DNA of 64,000 nt from Mycobacteroides chelonae. Lineage in GTDB: Bacteria > Actinomycetota > Actinomycetes > Mycobacteriales > Mycobacteriaceae. The notes under the pieces were generated by a model. That model had not been told where the DNA came from and did not search any database. It was given only the letters and a program-made list of their open reading frames with translations. The stretch spans positions 62,001-126,000 of the forward strand of contig JACHLF010000011.1 of the NCBI GenBank assembly GCA_014204435.1, written 5' to 3'. The position numbers and the translations under genes are program-made. This document shows, one piece after another, positions 50,801 through 58,848 of this stretch. Every line of letters begins with the position of its first letter. The stretch's first letter is position 1.

Positions 50801-52899
50801 GAGAAAGGCTTTGGTCTCGGAACAACAACCTGTGCCCCCAGAGACAGAGGGCACAAAATGTCGGCCAACGACGCATCGAAACTCACCGAAGTCGACTGCA
50901 ACATCCGATCCTCGGCAGTCATGTTCCAGTCTGCTGTGAACGAGACGATGTGCTCGGCGATGGCAGCATGAGCGACGGCGACACCCTTGGGCCGCCCAGT
51001 GGATCCCGAGGTGTAAATCACATAGGCCAAGCTCTCGGGCCGCAGTGAACGCAATCGTTCGGTGTCATCGATTGCGGCGTCGGCCAAATCCGCAGACTTC
51101 GCCTCAGCGGCCCTGAATTCCTCAGTGCCCAGCACCATGCGCGGCCGCGCATCGCTGGTCAGATACTCGATGCGCTCAGCGGGCAACGCGGGGTCAATCG
51201 GCATGTACGCAGCACCCGATTTGAGGACTGCGAGCATCGCCACGATGAACTCGATCGAGGTCGACATTCTCAGCGCTATGACGTCCTCGGTGCCGATGTC
51301 CTGAGAGACAAGCCATCTCGCGAGCCGGTTGGAACGTCGATGCAGCGCATCGTAAGTCAGTTCGCCATCGTCAGCCACCAGCGCCAGCGCATTGGGCGTC
51401 GCCCGGCAGGCCTCTTCCAGCACATCGACAAGAGTTTTCTGCGGGACGGTCGACAACACCCCGCGCGATTGATCGAGCAGTGCGGCATGCTCTTCGACTC
51501 CGAAGGGGTCCAGCAGAGCAACAGGTACTTCCGGACGGGCCACCCCATCCTCCAGTAGACGTCCGTAATGCGTCAGAAGCTGGTCAACAAGCCATTCGGG
51601 CATCGTGTCGGTCTGGTACTCGATCTCAACCATCGTGCCGGACGACTCTGCGGCAATCGCCAGCGACAGCGGCAACTGCGCACTGACAGCACTGAGATCG
51701 AGCTGGGTCGCCTGGACACCCTCCAGCCGATATCCGCTGGCGTCCTTGCGCATGCTGAAGCCGAGCCTGACCAGCTCGTCCAGCCCATCGTACCCGGCAT
51801 TGCGAATCGGGTTGACTTCGCGGACCACTCGATCGATGCCGACGCCCTGGTGACCGAAAGCTCCCAAGCACACCTCGCGCACAGCGGCGAGGTAGGACGC
51901 GAAACCCTGCCGCGGATCCAATACGGTACGCAACAGCAGTGTGTTGCCAAAGTAGCCGATCGCCTTTTCCGCATTGGCCTTACGCTCAGCCACCGGAATT
52001 GCGATCACGAAATCGGATGCGGCGGTGTACCGATACACGAGCGTCCCGAAGGCCGCCAGCAGCACCATGAACGGAGTCGCCGAGTGCTCGCGGGCGAATT
52101 CCTCTACCCGGGAAGCAGTTTCGTCAGGTAACGCTGCCGCACGCCGCCGTGCAGCCCTGGAAGAATGCGTGGCGGCGGAGCCAGGGAGCTCCAGAGGATC
52201 CGGCAGCGGCGTCAGGGATTTGCGCCAATACTCGATGTCCGCTTCGGACGCTGAATCGTCTCCAGCCCCCACGACGACAAACTGTGGCGCGTGCCCCTCG
52301 GTAAGGCGACCGTTGTAGTGACCATTCAGCTCGGCGAAGAACACTTCCCACGAGTTGTCATCCCAGCAGATATGGTGAACCACCAGCAGCAGGACAAAGT
52401 CCCGATCGCTCAGACGCAGCAGGGTGATCCGCAGTGGCGCGTCCACCGCGAGTTCAAACGGCCGCCCGAACTCGCGATCAGCAACCGCCTGAACTTCCCG
52501 CCCTTGCTCGCCCTCAACAAGATGCCCTAGATCGACTGTTGTCCATGGCAATTCGATTTCGTCACTGAAAACCTGATAGGGCTCTCCGTCAGCATCGACA
52601 CCGTATGAAGTACGCAGGATGTCGTGTCGCGCAATCACCGCGGCGAAGGCATCACGCAACTTCGAGCCGTCGAGCGCGCCCTGCATCCGGTGCGCGACGC
52701 AGATGTTGAGTGAGGTGTCGGCCGCATCCTTGGTTTGCAGGAACCACATGCGGCGTTGGCCCGGCGCCAGCCGGCGACGCTCGCCCGCCTGGACCCGAGG
52801 GACCGCATCGACGCGTTGCGCCTCGACACCGCTTTCGGCGAGTCGTTTGCGTAACAGCTCCCGCCGGCGGTCCAGTGCGGACCATTGATCTCCGCTCAC
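47866..52899 (-). CDS. mbtE: MbtE-like NRPS: C-A-PCP-C-PCP
   Basis: NRPS of 1677 residues, close to the 1682 of M. tuberculosis MbtE, which adds (hydroxy)lysine to the acylated chain. Domains: condensation 1 (about 40-450) with HHICWDD (175-181); adenylation (about 480-960) with IYTSGSTGRPKG at about 629 and YRTGDLVRRN; carrier 1 (LGGHSLLAA, Ser about 1020); condensation 2 (about 1075-1510) with HHMVVDH at about 1226; carrier 2 (LGGDSVISI, about 1592). In both condensation motifs the usual final Gly of HHxxxDG is replaced (Asp, His), although the catalytic second His is kept. GTG at 52899 has only a weak ribosome site. First gene of the operon; two iron boxes lie upstream. Confidence 0.88.
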   Translation of the reverse strand: MSGDQWSALDRRRELLRKRLAESGVEAQRVDAVPRVQAGERRRLAPGQRRMWFLQTKDAADTSLNICVAHRMQGALDGSKLRDAFAAVIARHDILRTSYGVDADGEPYQVFSDEIELPWTTVDLGHLVEGEQGREVQAVADREFGRPFELAVDAPLRITLLRLSDRDFVLLLVVHHICWDDNSWEVFFAELNGHYNGRLTEGHAPQFVVVGAGDDSASEADIEYWRKSLTPLPDPLELPGSAATHSSRAARRRAAALPDETASRVEEFAREHSATPFMVLLAAFGTLVYRYTAASDFVIAIPVAERKANAEKAIGYFGNTLLLRTVLDPRQGFASYLAAVREVCLGAFGHQGVGIDRVVREVNPIRNAGYDGLDELVRLGFSMRKDASGYRLEGVQATQLDLSAVSAQLPLSLAIAAESSGTMVEIEYQTDTMPEWLVDQLLTHYGRLLEDGVARPEVPVALLDPFGVEEHAALLDQSRGVLSTVPQKTLVDVLEEACRATPNALALVADDGELTYDALHRRSNRLARWLVSQDIGTEDVIALRMSTSIEFIVAMLAVLKSGAAYMPIDPALPAERIEYLTSDARPRMVLGTEEFRAAEAKSADLADAAIDDTERLRSLRPESLAYVIYTSGSTGRPKGVAVAHAAIAEHIVSFTADWNMTAEDRMLQSTSVSFDASLADILCPLSLGAQVVVPRPKPFSDIGYVIDLVRRRGVTVLHMVPSLLNSVMLLPEARELRGLLRHIPVGGEALPGEVADKFATMFDAELRNHYGPTEAVVCSTYMPVEGPQGNSVVPIGRPNRNVYAYVLDEALALVPAGVVGELYLGGAQLARGYLGRPTLTAERFVADPFGSGGRLYRTGDLVRRNVSGELEFIGRADEQVKVRGFRIELGEVEAVVGADPRVGRCVVTVVEDAQVGPMLAAYVVPAAGGDAEINLEELKTRARDLLPGYMVPSAFVVIPEIPLTTSGKLDKRALPALDALVDRVFRAPTTPTERRMCAIYAHLFGRAEISLDDSFFELGGHSLLAARLVAQVRAQFGIDLTVRTVFDSPTPAGLAEQLTTYFREEFEIELDELDLDESDEMEAAPQDGRPELVRAVRPDRLPLSSSQLSMWFECQMEGVTDIANMWLALRFDGPLQTAALSAALGDVVARHETLRTNFAIHEGAPYQIVHPSRELSIPVLQRSAEDLSETLAELRHHIFGLESESLIRPTIIELGPREHVLALVVHHMVVDHASFTVIVDDLVTAYRARIEGEAPKWDPQPVQYADYVVWQREAFGPDSEFGQSEVSYWRELLAGVPVEIAVAHDRARPQILGKRGEVERFTVSPERRQALTRMAEQRGVTEFMVYQAALATVLHRLGGGADIVIGSPVANRVHPHVANLVGLLANMVALRNDLSGDPTVREVLERSRDATLNAHTHQELPIEKLVEAINPPRSLSWNPLFQTMVNFRGADWGTKAQDLTGSGETSMVPLPMEVDVSFLDLNFALNVTPEGGLDVSVVANADLYDVETTRLIAQALDAAFDAFVTHQDTRISEIVLLPVDAMERLLAPPAAAVERTAGPVNEGSEETKRILIALLQELLEISGIDPEDNFFALGGDSVISIQWSTRAAERGLAMTPQMVFECATISQLAGAVDSADHVMVEDNPAPSAPVEPSAPMSASGLSAEALAELTASWQAQS

Positions 52900-52978
52900 C
52901 GAGCGTCACCGCCGACGACGAAAGCCTGGAATCCGAGCGACTCCGCGCGCATGAATCGAACCACCTCAATCTCCGAAC

Positions 52979-52997
52979 TATGCCTAGCCTTACCTTA
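52979..52997. promoter_or_regulatory. Candidate IdeR iron box (mbtE side)
   Basis: Read on the minus strand, TAAGGTAAGGCTAGGCATA agrees with the IdeR consensus TTAGGTTAGGCTAACCTAA at 13 of 19 positions, including the full central AGGCTA. It lies 80 bases upstream of mbtE, where iron-loaded IdeR would block transcription. Confidence 0.6.
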
Positions 52998-53079
52998 ATG
53001 GCTGCCGGCGACGGCGGGCGACTCCCCATGGGTGCCCTGCATCACCGAGGACGGTGCGAGCGACATACCCCATCGAGAG

Positions 53080-53098
53080 TTACGTTAGGCTAATCTAA
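53080..53098. promoter_or_regulatory. IdeR iron box (thioesterase-mbtC-mbtD side)
   Basis: TTACGTTAGGCTAATCTAA matches the IdeR consensus TTAGGTTAGGCTAACCTAA at 17 of 19 positions. It lies 29 bases before the thioesterase start at 53128, overlapping the expected promoter, so repression in iron-replete cells is likely. Confidence 0.85.
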
Positions 53099-53127
53099 CT
53101 ATCTGCAAGTTTGGAAGGAAGCTGGAC

Positions 53128-53886
53128 GTGGATCGCACACTCGGATGGATCAGGCAGTTTCACAAGCCAGAGACAGCCGATGCACCATTGCTACTGCTTT
53201 TTCCGCATGCGGGTGCCGGAGCCTCGGTGTACCGCACACTCTCAAAAGCAACTGCAGCAAATTTTAATGTCGTAATCTTCCAATACCCGGGGCGACAGGA
53301 TCGGGCGGGTGAGCCGGCGTTGGCGACGCTCCCCGATATCGCTGCCGGAGCCTTCGCCGAGTTCCAATCGTCCGAGCACAATCGCGGCGTTCCTATCCAC
53401 ACCTTCGGTCACAGCATGGGAGCCGTGATCTCCTTCGAGTTCGCCCGCCTGGCAGAGGCTGCTGGTCTGGATGTGCATCAGCTGACGGTGTCCTCGGCGG
53501 TGGCACCGTGCAATATCTCCGACAAACCCGATCTGCCGACCGACGACGATGCGGTATTGGCGCATATGGGCGCTCTGGAGGGCACGAATTCTGCCGTCAT
53601 GGGCAACCTCGATGTGATGCGGATGGCGCTACCGGTCATGAAGGGCGACTATCAGGCATTCAATGCGTACGCCTGCGCGGATGATGTCAAGGTTGCGGCA
53701 CGTATCCACTCGATCGGCGGAGACCAAGACCCCATGATCACGATGCGCGATCTGTACGGCTGGGGCAAGCACACCGACGAACTGGAAGTGACCTTGTTCG
53801 ATGGCGGGCATTTCTTCCTGAACTCGCAGACCGACGCTCTGGCCGAACTACTGAATACCAACATTGCCCGCGCGACCTCGTCGTAG
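53128..53886 (+). CDS. Type II thioesterase of the siderophore cluster
   Basis: Stand-alone alpha/beta-hydrolase thioesterase of 252 residues, of the kind that frees stalled or finished chains from NRPS/PKS carriers. Oxyanion region LLLFPHAGAGASVYRTLS, nucleophile in FGHSMGAVISFEFA, acidic residue in SIGGDQDPMIT and catalytic His in LFDGGHFFLNSQ complete the active site. The GTG at 53128 follows GGAAGGAAG. It may replace the thioesterase domain missing from MbtB here, or serve only for editing; sequence cannot decide. First gene of the plus-strand operon, 13 bases before mbtC. Confidence 0.88.
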   Translation: MDRTLGWIRQFHKPETADAPLLLLFPHAGAGASVYRTLSKATAANFNVVIFQYPGRQDRAGEPALATLPDIAAGAFAEFQSSEHNRGVPIHTFGHSMGAVISFEFARLAEAAGLDVHQLTVSSAVAPCNISDKPDLPTDDDAVLAHMGALEGTNSAVMGNLDVMRMALPVMKGDYQAFNAYACADDVKVAARIHSIGGDQDPMITMRDLYGWGKHTDELEVTLFDGGHFFLNSQTDALAELLNTNIARATSS

Positions 53887-53899
53887 GGATAAGGACACC

Positions 53900-55246
53900 G
53901 TGACATCAACTCCTGCAATCACTTCCAGCGTCGAGAACGACCCCGTCGTCATCTCGGGGATGGCTATTGAAGCCCCGGGCGGAATCGATACCCCGAGGGC
54001 ATTTTGGAATGCTCTTGCTGACGGCCGAGAGCTCATCGGCCCGTTCCCGCGCGATCGGGATTGGCCCATCGATGAACTGTTATCCCTATCCAATTTCGAA
54101 GGCTGGGGCCGAGTCTCCGATGCCGGCGGATTCATCACCAACGCAACTGTTTTCGATCCGGCCTTCTACGGCGTCACCCAACGCGAGGCCATAGCAATGG
54201 ACCCGCAACAGCGAGTCGGCATGCGGCTGGCCTGGAAAGCACTGGAACACGCAGGCGTCAATCCCGCCACCGTCGACGGATCTGAGGCCGCATGTTTCGT
54301 GGGAGCCTCGTACACAGAGTATGGCCCCAGGGTCGCACAGGTACATGCCCATAGCGGACATCGCATTGTCGGCACAGGACAACTCGGTATCGCGGGCCGC
54401 ATTTCGCATCAACTAGGCCTCATCGGCCCGTCGATGTGCATCGATTCCGCGTGCGCATCATCATTATCGGCAGTACATCTCGCCGCCTCCGCAATACGGG
54501 CAGACGAGTGTGAATGGGCGCTGGCAGGCGCTGTCTGCGTACTGGGTTCGCCGGGCGCGTTCTACGAGTTCTCCCGAGTTCACGCCCTCGACCCCGATGG
54601 GCATTGCCGCTCATACTCTGACGAGGCCAACGGCACTCTTTGGGGCGAAGCGGCCGGAATGGTTGTGCTGGAACGGGAATCACGTGCCCGCGCTCTCGGT
54701 CACCGCATTTATGGACGCATCATGGCCATCCGCACCAACCACAATGGTGGCGGTAAGCCCATTCTCGTTCCACGAGGACGCGCGCAAGCGAAGCTGGTCG
54801 CCGCGACCATCGCCGCCTCTGGTGTAAACCCGGCCGATATCGGCATGATCGAAGGCCACGGTACCGGCACCCGCGCCGGTGATCCGCTGGAGATCATGGC
54901 ACTGCAGAGTACGTACGGCGCCGGTGGCTCCAGTGCATTTCTGGGCTCTTCAAAGTCCAACGCTGGGCATGCACAGGCCGCTGCGGGCATCGTTGGCCTG
55001 ACCAAGCTGCTGCTGTCCGGACAGCACGGACACATCCCGCCCACTTTGTTCGCGGACAATCCCACCACCAAGGTCGACTGGTCGATGACAGGGATCCGCC
55101 TGGCCACCAAGTTGCACCCGTGGGAGCCGAAGAACGGCATCCGGTACGGCGCGGTCTCGTCGTTCGGAGCCGGTGGCGCCAATGCACACGCCATCATCGC
55201 GATGCCGGCCAGCGACTCAGAAGGAGAGGAAGGCGACGATGTCTAG
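53900..55246 (+). CDS. mbtC: Polyketide ketosynthase MbtC
   Basis: Stand-alone beta-ketoacyl synthase of 448 residues that, with MbtD, builds the beta-hydroxybutyrate-type unit of mycobactin. The catalytic triad is intact: Cys185 in DSACASSLS, His320 in EGHGTGTRAGDP and His357 in SKSNAGHAQAAAG. DPQQRVGMRLAWKALEHAG and the C-terminal SSFGAGGANAHAI are also present. GTG at 53900 follows AAGGA. Length matches M. tuberculosis MbtC (about 444). Its 3' end overlaps mbtD by eight bases. Confidence 0.93.
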   Translation: MTSTPAITSSVENDPVVISGMAIEAPGGIDTPRAFWNALADGRELIGPFPRDRDWPIDELLSLSNFEGWGRVSDAGGFITNATVFDPAFYGVTQREAIAMDPQQRVGMRLAWKALEHAGVNPATVDGSEAACFVGASYTEYGPRVAQVHAHSGHRIVGTGQLGIAGRISHQLGLIGPSMCIDSACASSLSAVHLAASAIRADECEWALAGAVCVLGSPGAFYEFSRVHALDPDGHCRSYSDEANGTLWGEAAGMVVLERESRARALGHRIYGRIMAIRTNHNGGGKPILVPRGRAQAKLVAATIAASGVNPADIGMIEGHGTGTRAGDPLEIMALQSTYGAGGSSAFLGSSKSNAGHAQAAAGIVGLTKLLLSGQHGHIPPTLFADNPTTKVDWSMTGIRLATKLHPWEPKNGIRYGAVSSFGAGGANAHAIIAMPASDSEGEEGDDV

Positions 55247-58200
55247 CCACCGCTTGCCCGGCGGGGCCATCCCCGTCCTGCTCTCCGCAGACACCCCTGA
55301 GGTACTGCGGAGAGAGGCCTCCGCACTCCTGACCTATGTGCTTGAACGTCCAAGGGTCTGCCCTGACCGCATTGCGGGCATGATCTTTCGGACCCGCACG
55401 GCGCGCCGGTACCGCGCGCTGATCGCTGTCGACGATCACGACCAACTGGTGGCCGGCCTGCGCGCCGTGGTCACCGGAACGGACCACGGCCGGGTGTTCT
55501 GCAACTCCACGCCCGCAACCTCACGCCGACGGGGATTCGTGTTCCCCGGACAGGGCGGACAGCGGCCGGGAATGGGCCGACTCTTCTACGACGCGTTCCC
55601 CCCGTTCCGCGCGGAGGTCGATCGCTGCGCGGAACTGTTCGATGCCCAATTCGGTCGTTCTCCGCTCGACTATCTTCTCGATGAGAATTCTCCCACTGAC
55701 GACAGTGCACGTGTCGTCCAGCCCGCGCTGTTCACCCAGATGGCGGGCCTGACCGCGCTCTGGCGTTCGGTAGGTGTCAGCCCGGATGCCACAATCGGGC
55801 ACAGCCAAGGCGAGATCGCCGCGGCGTACGTCTCCGGCCTCATGCCCCTTACCGACGCGGTGACCGTGGTGGGCACCCGGGCCCGGATCGCCGACGAGTT
55901 CCCGGCCGATAACTATGTGATGGCAGTCATCGCCGCCGATCGCGATACCTGCGAGAATCTCCTTGCCCGGCAATCAGGTTGGGCCGAGCTGTCGGTGGTC
56001 AATTCGCCATCGATGGTGGGGATTTCCGGCCAGCGTGAGACGGTGCACCGTATCGTCGAGCGCCTCACCGACGACGGCGTATTCGCACGGGTCATCTCAG
56101 TACGCTATCCGGCTCATACCAGCATGATCGCCTCGATCGGTGCCGAGATTCGAGAGGCGCTCGTCCAGCGACTTGGCGATGCCGAGTTCGCCGCCACCGA
56201 CATCGATTGCATCGGAGCCACACTCGGAGCGCCGATCACCGCGGAGCTGCCGGTCGATCAGTACTGGTTCTGGAACCTGCGCAACGCCGTCCGTTTCGAC
56301 CGTGCCATCGCCGCCGCGACACAGACGCAGGTCGACACCTTCATCGAGGTGGCCGAGCACCCCACGCTGCAACTCGCGATCCGGGAGAACCTCGCGGCCC
56401 TGGACTCCGAACACACCGCCTGCGTGGTGGGCACATCCACCCGCACCGCGACGGATCTGACCGAATTCGCCGCCAATCTTGCGAACCTGGCCGTCCACGA
56501 TCTCGACTATGACTGGGACGCACTGAGGACCGAGGCATCCGAGCCGATATCGCTGCCGCTGCGGGATTTTCCGAATGTCCAGAACAACAATGTTGCATTG
56601 TGGCTGTCGTATCGTGAGCCGGAAAACGAGCTCTCCTCGCCGACGAAACAGTACGCTGCGAAAGTTGCTGACCGTGTTGCGGACGACACCCGGTCCACGG
56701 CACGCCCGCGGCTACTGCGCGAAGCCTGGACCAAGGTGAACCGGCGCTCGATGATGCCGCCCAGGTCGTACGGGTTCATCGACGCCACCGGCGAAACCGG
56801 CCCCCTGATCGAGGCTCTCCGAGAGGGTGCGCCGGACTTCGGCTCATCGGCCCAAATCCTCACCCCGGCAGATGAATCCGGTACCGGTGACGCCGACACC
56901 GTGGTGATTGTGCTGCCCGCCCCGGATCCGCTCGACGATCGCGCGGCCGCCGAAGCGGTCTCGCAGTTCTTCGGCGAGCGCACCTGGTGGCCCGAACTGT
57001 CCAGTTCCGTCACCGGATGCTGGCTCCTCACCGTCGGAGGCGAACAGGCCACCGCCGGCGAGTCCCCGGCGCATCCCGTGCACGCTGCCATCGCGGCCGG
57101 GTTCCGCTGCATGGGCACAGAACATCCGGGCATCGCGTTCCGGCACCTCGACCTCGGGACCGACCTCGCACACCCGGGCCATGCCGCCATCATCCTGGCC
57201 GCGCTGCAATCAGCCGGTGAATCTGAGCTGGCATTGCGCGCGGAGGGCATGTACGCCAAGCGCATTCTGGATGCCGGCCAAGACCATGACGGCGAGGGCA
57301 GCACGGCAGCAGCCGACCACGTGGTGATCACCGGAGGCACCGGAAAGCTCGGACAGGAGTTCTGCGAGCACTACGCGCGGTTGGGCGCCCGCCAGATCAC
57401 CTTGATCAGTCGGTCGGGCGAAACCGATGCCGTGGCAGGGCGACTCGATGCGATACGACGCAGTACCGGCGCCGTGGTCCAGACGCTCGCCTGCGATGTG
57501 ACCGACACGGCCGCCGTCGCCGCCTTGGCCGAAGAGCTTGATGGCACTCCGGCGGACGTGATCATTCATGCCGCCGTGGACTATTCGGATATCCCACTCA
57601 CCGAGATCACGGTCGAGAAATTCCAGCAGGCATTGCGCGCCAAGATCGGTGGCGTCGTCAATATTCTCGATGCCCTGCGCCGCACCGATTTCTGCCGCGT
57701 GATGTTGTGTTCTTCGCTGGCTGCGACAATCGGCGGCAAGGGCCAATTGATGTATGCCGCGGGCAACCGGATGCTGGACGTGCTCGCGGCCAGCAGGCGT
57801 GCAGGCGGGCTGGATTGTGTCTCCGTGCAGTGGGGGCAGTGGACCGTCCATCTCGACCTCGATGACACGGGTATCGCCAAGCTGGCTGCCGCTGGTGTCC
57901 ATCCGATGCGTCCCGCCGACGCCCTTGCCGCCGGCATGGGCAGGCACGCAGGCAACACTCTCGTCGGGGCCTTCGACCTCACGCAAGCACGCGCGATGCT
58001 GGGCGTGTTCGGGTACGGCCCATTGCTCTCCGAGCTTGAAGACAACAGCAGGCCCGCCGCGTCCGACGAGGTCATTCGACCCACAGCGGTGGTGCCCGCC
58101 AACCGGTCCGGACATCTGGTGCAATTGCTCGCCGAGGTGATCGGCGCCGATCACGCCGATTCCATCGACACGGCCATGCCCATGGTGGCGATGGGGCTGG

Positions 58201-58331
58201 ATTCATTGCAGGCGCTGGAGTTCCGTCGGCGCGTGCAGGCTGAACTCGACTTCGAGCTCCCGGTGCAGGATCTGCTCGGGGGCGCCTCGGTCGACCACGT
58301 GATCGAGGCTCTCGCGGCTCAGACGCACTGA
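55239..58331 (+). CDS. mbtD: Polyketide synthase MbtD (AT-KR-ACP)
   Basis: Partner of MbtC, 1030 residues. Acyltransferase (about 100-420): FVFPGQGGQRPGMG, active-site GHSQGEIAAAYVSG at about 187, and VRYPAHTSMI. Ketoreductase (about 690-860): VVITGGTGKLGQEF at about 697, with the catalytic Ser and Tyr in LCSSLAATIGGKGQLMYAAG. Carrier at the C-terminus (Ser about 988 in MGLDSLQALEFR). No ketosynthase, dehydratase or enoylreductase is present; the ketosynthase is supplied by MbtC, so a beta-hydroxyacyl unit is expected. ATG at 55239 follows GGAAGG inside the end of mbtC. Last gene of the plus-strand siderophore unit. Confidence 0.92.
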   Translation: MSSHRLPGGAIPVLLSADTPEVLRREASALLTYVLERPRVCPDRIAGMIFRTRTARRYRALIAVDDHDQLVAGLRAVVTGTDHGRVFCNSTPATSRRRGFVFPGQGGQRPGMGRLFYDAFPPFRAEVDRCAELFDAQFGRSPLDYLLDENSPTDDSARVVQPALFTQMAGLTALWRSVGVSPDATIGHSQGEIAAAYVSGLMPLTDAVTVVGTRARIADEFPADNYVMAVIAADRDTCENLLARQSGWAELSVVNSPSMVGISGQRETVHRIVERLTDDGVFARVISVRYPAHTSMIASIGAEIREALVQRLGDAEFAATDIDCIGATLGAPITAELPVDQYWFWNLRNAVRFDRAIAAATQTQVDTFIEVAEHPTLQLAIRENLAALDSEHTACVVGTSTRTATDLTEFAANLANLAVHDLDYDWDALRTEASEPISLPLRDFPNVQNNNVALWLSYREPENELSSPTKQYAAKVADRVADDTRSTARPRLLREAWTKVNRRSMMPPRSYGFIDATGETGPLIEALREGAPDFGSSAQILTPADESGTGDADTVVIVLPAPDPLDDRAAAEAVSQFFGERTWWPELSSSVTGCWLLTVGGEQATAGESPAHPVHAAIAAGFRCMGTEHPGIAFRHLDLGTDLAHPGHAAIILAALQSAGESELALRAEGMYAKRILDAGQDHDGEGSTAAADHVVITGGTGKLGQEFCEHYARLGARQITLISRSGETDAVAGRLDAIRRSTGAVVQTLACDVTDTAAVAALAEELDGTPADVIIHAAVDYSDIPLTEITVEKFQQALRAKIGGVVNILDALRRTDFCRVMLCSSLAATIGGKGQLMYAAGNRMLDVLAASRRAGGLDCVSVQWGQWTVHLDLDDTGIAKLAAAGVHPMRPADALAAGMGRHAGNTLVGAFDLTQARAMLGVFGYGPLLSELEDNSRPAASDEVIRPTAVVPANRSGHLVQLLAEVIGADHADSIDTAMPMVAMGLDSLQALEFRRRVQAELDFELPVQDLLGGASVDHVIEALAAQTH

Positions 58332-58338
58332 CCCCGTG

Positions 58339-58356
58339 CCCAACAAACTTGTTGGG
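58339..58356. promoter_or_regulatory. Operator of the toxin-antitoxin promoter
   Basis: CCCAACAA-AC-TTGTTGGG is a perfect 8-bp inverted repeat immediately before a TAGACT -10 box, occupying the promoter spacer. A protein bound here would exclude RNA polymerase; the antitoxin encoded downstream is the obvious candidate. Confidence 0.65.
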
Positions 58357-58362
58357 TAGACT
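58357..58362 (+). promoter_or_regulatory. -10 box of leaderless antitoxin gene
   Basis: TAGACT fits TANNNT and ends six bases before the ATG at 58369, predicting transcription from the A of the start codon. No ribosome site exists in the gap. Confidence 0.55.
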
Positions 58363-58368
58363 TGTGGC

Positions 58369-58848
58369 ATGGCACCGACACGACGCGGCACCGCAAGCAA
58401 GGCAGTGGCGACCTCCGGGACCGCGAAGAAGCGAGCATCGACCGCTATCCGCTCGGTGAGCACCCCCAAGCGCGTAGTCGTCGGCAACCTGGCGGTCGCA
58501 ACACAGCCCGCAGACGATCCGCTCGCACCGCTGCGGGTGTCCTACCTGGTGGATGCCGTGGGCGGGGCCGCACAGTTGGCCCGGATCATCGGCGTGAACC
58601 GGTCGCAGCCGTCCCGGTGGATCTCCGGCGAGGAGCGCCCCGGCGGCCGCAGCGCTCCCTTGATCATCGACTTGGAGCATGTCGTGTCCCGGGCGCGTCT
58701 GGTGTGGGGCGACCGGGCGGCGACCACCTGGCTGGAAAGCGCCAACAGCTATCTCGGAGGCGCGCGGCCGCTCGACGTTCTGCTGAGCGAAGGACCAGGC
58801 CGAGTACTCGACGCACTGGATGCTGTTACCGCGGGGTCTTTTTCGTAA
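58369..58848 (+). CDS. MbcA/ParS-type (Xre-like, DUF2384) antitoxin
   Basis: Antitoxin of 159 residues. The C-terminal two thirds match the MbcA/Xre family: a helix-turn-helix-like part (LVDAVGGAAQLARIIGVNRS, QPSRWISGEE) and a DUF2384 toxin-binding domain (RARLVWGDRAATTWLESAN, GARPLDVLLSEG). The first 50 residues are a basic Thr/Arg/Lys/Ser stretch not found in the shorter M. tuberculosis MbcA, perhaps helping DNA binding. It should bind and block the RES toxin that begins directly after its TAA, and repress its own promoter through the palindrome at 58339-58356. The promoter geometry implies a leaderless message. Confidence 0.88.
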   Translation: MAPTRRGTASKAVATSGTAKKRASTAIRSVSTPKRVVVGNLAVATQPADDPLAPLRVSYLVDAVGGAAQLARIIGVNRSQPSRWISGEERPGGRSAPLIIDLEHVVSRARLVWGDRAATTWLESANSYLGGARPLDVLLSEGPGRVLDALDAVTAGSFS

